Shown one piece after another: positions 61,856 to 64,000 of a DNA stretch of 64,000 nucleotides. Every line of letters begins with the position of its first letter. Positions within the stretch are counted from its first letter, which is position 1. The notes beneath the pieces were generated by a model that saw nothing but the letters and a program-made list of their open reading frames with translations, ran no database searches and was not told the DNA's origin. Made by a program: the position numbers and the translations under genes. Origin of the DNA: an uncultured Ruegeria sp. (GTDB lineage Bacteria; Pseudomonadota; Alphaproteobacteria; Rhodobacterales; Rhodobacteraceae); contig NZ_CANNGO010000007.1 in the NCBI RefSeq assembly GCF_947504215.1, positions 1-64,000 of the forward strand, in the 5' to 3' direction.

Positions 61856-62989
61856 GTGTTTAAGAACTTTTTTTTGATAGCCATCAGTGCACTGGTCAGT
61901 TTGGGGGTCGTAGAGATTGGACTACGATTGTTTGACCCTCTGAATTTCGAGCCGCATATCAGCCGAAAACAAGCAAATGTGCCTTTGGTTAACAGTGAAA
62001 ATTTCTTCTGCGTGGGTGGACCAAACCGACGCTCCCCCCATGACATCGTGTATTCACGGGAAACCCCCAACCAATCCTATTTCGAGTTTCGCAACGCGAC
62101 CGTCACATTTGTTGAAATCAACGAACATGGATTCCGTGGGGATTTTTCGTCAGATGACGACAAAGCCCAGATTATCGTTCTGGGCGACTCGTTCACCCGC
62201 GGAACGCTTGCGGATGAGACCGAAACCATTCCAGCCCTTTTGTCCATGTGGTCTGACGATTCCCATTTTGTGAATCTGGGAACCGGCGGTCATGGGACGC
62301 TTCAGCACGCCCTTACGTATGAAGAATTCAAAGATCAGATTCCACACGACATAGTTCTGATGTTCGTCTTCAACCGAAACGATCTGGTCGACAATGTCAG
62401 GTTTCGCAAATGGCAGGACAACCCCAGCACACGATCACAAAACCCAACCTTCGTTCAACGGGTCAAGCGCGCGGTCGGAAAACTGTATGTTGGCAAGCTG
62501 ATTCTGCAGTTCAAACAAGCGCTGTTTGATCGAGAACTCTATCCGTCGGTTCCCACGGAAACAGAACAGGCACTGTTCTTTGAATCGCTTCGCGACCTGA
62601 CGCAATCGATCGAAGATCAGGGTGCCCGTCTGATCGTGTTGTCCCTGCCTGATATCTCCGAATTCATTGGGGAAGATACAGTGACATTTCGGGACGACCC
62701 GATTGGCTACGCCGATGCGACGCGTGCTCTCATCGCGCAAGGGGTTGACGAGTACGGATATACCTACGTGAACCTGAAGCCCGTTCTCGTACAGTTCTCA
62801 GAGGATTTGGGTATTCCCACCAGCAGTCTTTTCGGCAGCCCCGACCATCACCTGCAGGAGCTTGGCAACTTCGCTGTAGCGTCTACTGTCGCTCAGCTGT
62901 TGCAAGACGAAGGTGTTTCCGTTTTCGACCCGGACGTTGAATTTGTTGATCGAACGCGGTTCGATCCCTCCAATATCGCCTGCCCCTGA
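61856..62989 (+). CDS. SGNH/GDSL-like hydrolase or acyltransferase
   Basis: 377 residues, GTG start. One N-terminal hydrophobic segment (residues 3-22, an uncleaved anchor or signal peptide) puts it in the envelope. QIIVLGDSFTRGTLADE near 106-122 is block I with the nucleophile Ser, LGTGGHGTLQHA is block II (Gly), FNRNDLVDNV near 173-182 block III (Asn), and SPDHHLQELGN near 327-337 carries the Asp/His pair. All four SGNH positions are thus present. It could remove or add O-acetyl groups on the exported polysaccharide. It ends 9 bp from the convergent formyltransferase gene. Confidence 0.82.
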   Translation: MFKNFFLIAISALVSLGVVEIGLRLFDPLNFEPHISRKQANVPLVNSENFFCVGGPNRRSPHDIVYSRETPNQSYFEFRNATVTFVEINEHGFRGDFSSDDDKAQIIVLGDSFTRGTLADETETIPALLSMWSDDSHFVNLGTGGHGTLQHALTYEEFKDQIPHDIVLMFVFNRNDLVDNVRFRKWQDNPSTRSQNPTFVQRVKRAVGKLYVGKLILQFKQALFDRELYPSVPTETEQALFFESLRDLTQSIEDQGARLIVLSLPDISEFIGEDTVTFRDDPIGYADATRALIAQGVDEYGYTYVNLKPVLVQFSEDLGIPTSSLFGSPDHHLQELGNFAVASTVAQLLQDEGVSVFDPDVEFVDRTRFDPSNIACP

Positions 62990-62998
62990 GGTTGGCAA

Positions 62999-63727
62999 TC
63001 AGTCCTCGTCTGCTTCACCCAAAAGAATAAATTTGCGCCCATGCAAAAAGATATGCAGCGGATACTCTGGCAGATGCATCGAATGCAGGCGCTTGTTAAA
63101 CTCGGTGGCATCGATATCCAACGGCAGTTTCTGCAAGGCAGACAGCTCTTTCATCCGGCGTGCTTCGCCGCGCCAGGCTTCGGCGGATGAGGTCGCAACC
63201 TGATGGTTCAGATAGTTCTCGCCACCGGTTGCGATGCCGCCAACAACCTCCTGAAGCAGATGAAACAAGTACAGATGCGTTCGCGCGAGCACCGAGCGTA
63301 GACCATCGTGTTTTAGGATTGGAAAGCGCAGCGCCTTGATGATGGTGCCATTGTCGACCTTGGCATTTATGATATGCGCGGTCACGCCGTAGGTTTCGGC
63401 CCCTTCATAGAGCGCAAAGTTAATGCACCCGCTGCCTGGATACTCTGGCGGGCCCGGGTGAAAATTGATCGCCGCAATGGATGCCGCATCGATCAAGCCC
63501 TGATCCAAAATGAAGTAGCTGCGAAAACAAAAAATGTAGTCCCCGCGCCAATTGCGCACCCAATCCGGCAGCGCCTGGCCCAGCCCCTGAGACTCGACGT
63601 AACTGACATCAAAGCCCGCAAAATTCAGAAACTGGAGCGCCTTTTGCGTTCCATCACAGTTTTCCCGACCAAAAAATAGTACCGTCGGACGGTCTTCCTG
63701 TTTCGCCGGATCAATGCCATTTGTCAT
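62999..63727 (-). CDS. Formyltransferase-family protein 2
   Basis: 242 residues from ATG 63727 (GTG 63736 is a near alternative). The formyltransferase core is seen: PTVLFFGRENCDGTQKALQF, FCFRSYFILDQGLI and AINFHPGPPEYPGSGCINF with catalytic Asn88 and His90, then VTAHIINAKVDNGTII with Asp125, so the Asn-His-Asp triad is complete. Only a short C-terminal extension follows (about residues 180-242). It likely formylates a sugar amine from N10-formyl-tetrahydrofolate, in contrast to the relative at 53761, which lacks the Asn. It is transcribed toward the SGNH gene and lies at the right end of the polysaccharide region. Confidence 0.87.
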   Translation of the reverse strand: MTNGIDPAKQEDRPTVLFFGRENCDGTQKALQFLNFAGFDVSYVESQGLGQALPDWVRNWRGDYIFCFRSYFILDQGLIDAASIAAINFHPGPPEYPGSGCINFALYEGAETYGVTAHIINAKVDNGTIIKALRFPILKHDGLRSVLARTHLYLFHLLQEVVGGIATGGENYLNHQVATSSAEAWRGEARRMKELSALQKLPLDIDATEFNKRLHSMHLPEYPLHIFLHGRKFILLGEADED

Positions 63728-63831
63728 CAAGATCACTCGTTCAAATCATCGGTGCATGCACTTAGGATTGAAGCGCATTCAACAGACTATGGCACACAAG
63801 AAACTTGTGCTCTAGCGTTTCCATCGGGGCA

Positions 63832-63858
63832 TAAAGGACCTGCGCCTTAACGCAGGCC
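63832..63858 (-). terminator. Intrinsic terminator after isocitrate dehydrogenase
   Basis: Read on the minus strand, GGCCTGCG pairs with CGCAGGTC (one G-U pair) around a six-base loop, then CTTTAT follows. It lies 8 bp after the stop codon of the isocitrate dehydrogenase gene. Confidence 0.75.
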
Positions 63859-63866
63859 CTGAGGAC

Positions 63867-64000
63867 TTAGTCGATGATCGAGTTTAGCGTAGAGCTGGGG
63901 CGCATCACGGCCGCTGCTTTGGAAGGATCGGTGTGATAGTACCCGCCCAGATCAGCGGCGGCGCCTTGTGCTGCAGCCATCTCTGACAAGATTTGGTCTT
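63867..64000 (-). CDS. icd: Monomeric NADP-isocitrate dehydrogenase, C-terminal end
   Basis: Partial: only the last 44 codons lie in the window; the gene continues past the right edge. The tail contains DLGGYYHTDPSKAAAVMRP and ends SSTLNSIID. The GGYY(H/N)-D...AMRPS-T-N block is the typical C-terminus of the large (about 740-residue) monomeric, NADP-dependent isocitrate dehydrogenase, which oxidises isocitrate to 2-oxoglutarate in the citric acid cycle. It is a housekeeping gene, unrelated to the polysaccharide region, and marks the region's right border. Confidence rests on a short but distinctive stretch. Confidence 0.85.
   Translation of the reverse strand, partial: DQILSEMAAAQGAAADLGGYYHTDPSKAAAVMRPSSTLNSIID

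Noticed and set aside
1-64000. CRISPR arrays, prophage genes, plasmid origin
   Set aside because: No regularly spaced repeats, phage structural genes or replication-origin signatures were seen.

Overview
The window looks like a chromosomal segment of a marine alphaproteobacterium, most likely a roseobacter-type Rhodobacteraceae. This is inferred from protein style, moderate-to-high GC, the C-terminus of a monomeric NADP-isocitrate dehydrogenase at the right edge, an ExoF-like export protein and the mix of sulfotransferases and envelope genes. No marker gene allows a species call.

Layout. (1) 1-3550 is a mobile, gene-poor edge: an IS630-family element whose transposase is broken by a 19-bp tandem duplication, a small putative membrane protein, an intact ISNCY-type transposase, and a tRNA-Leu(UAG) on the minus strand. 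After about 850 bases without a convincing gene comes (2) 4413-20324, a one-directional block of eleven genes. Its first half holds two tandem pairs of dynamin-like GTPases (670+587 aa and 680+428 aa). Each pair has a 4-bp stop/start overlap, and the two pairs are clearly paralogous. Between and before them lie a Roadblock/LC7-like protein and two unknown proteins. Its second half holds a transmembrane Ser/Thr kinase, an FHA protein, a PP2C phosphatase and two secreted LysM plus solute-binding-domain proteins. A strong terminator closes the block at 20348-20376. No type VI secretion structural gene is present, although kinase-FHA-PP2C trios are best known from that setting. This block is the best candidate for an undescribed system: a phospho-signalling chain from periplasm to cytoplasm coupled to paired membrane-remodelling GTPases.

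(3) 20375-63727 is a large surface-polysaccharide region of the Wzx/Wzy type. It contains a NodB-like deacetylase, two NodU/CmcH-type carbamoyltransferases, a flippase, a Wzy/O-antigen-ligase-like protein, two Wzc/ExoP-like chain-length proteins (one with a ruined Walker A motif), and an ExoF/Wza-like export protein. It also contains a small phosphoglycosyl transferase, about five cytoplasmic glycosyltransferases, two GT-C-like membrane proteins, two GtrA-like proteins, two sulfotransferases, two formyltransferases, a PIG-L deacetylase, two DegT-family enzymes, an asparagine-synthase-like amidotransferase, an SGNH protein and a pectate-lyase-like enzyme. A long minus-strand array (47943 down to 31952) carries a WbpM-type dehydratase and the CDP-glucose branch (RfbF, RfbG and an RfbH/ColD-like dehydratase) followed by a methyltransferase and a reductase/epimerase. 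This predicts a CDP-linked deoxysugar. A plus-strand array (53138-59629) carries the phosphoglycosyl transferase with formyltransferase, deacetylase, aminotransferase, glycosyltransferase and amidotransferase. This predicts an acylated or formylated amino sugar. Together they predict a decorated (carbamoylated, formylated, methylated, sulfated, perhaps amidated) exopolysaccharide.

(4) The right edge carries the last 44 codons of monomeric isocitrate dehydrogenase, with its terminator.
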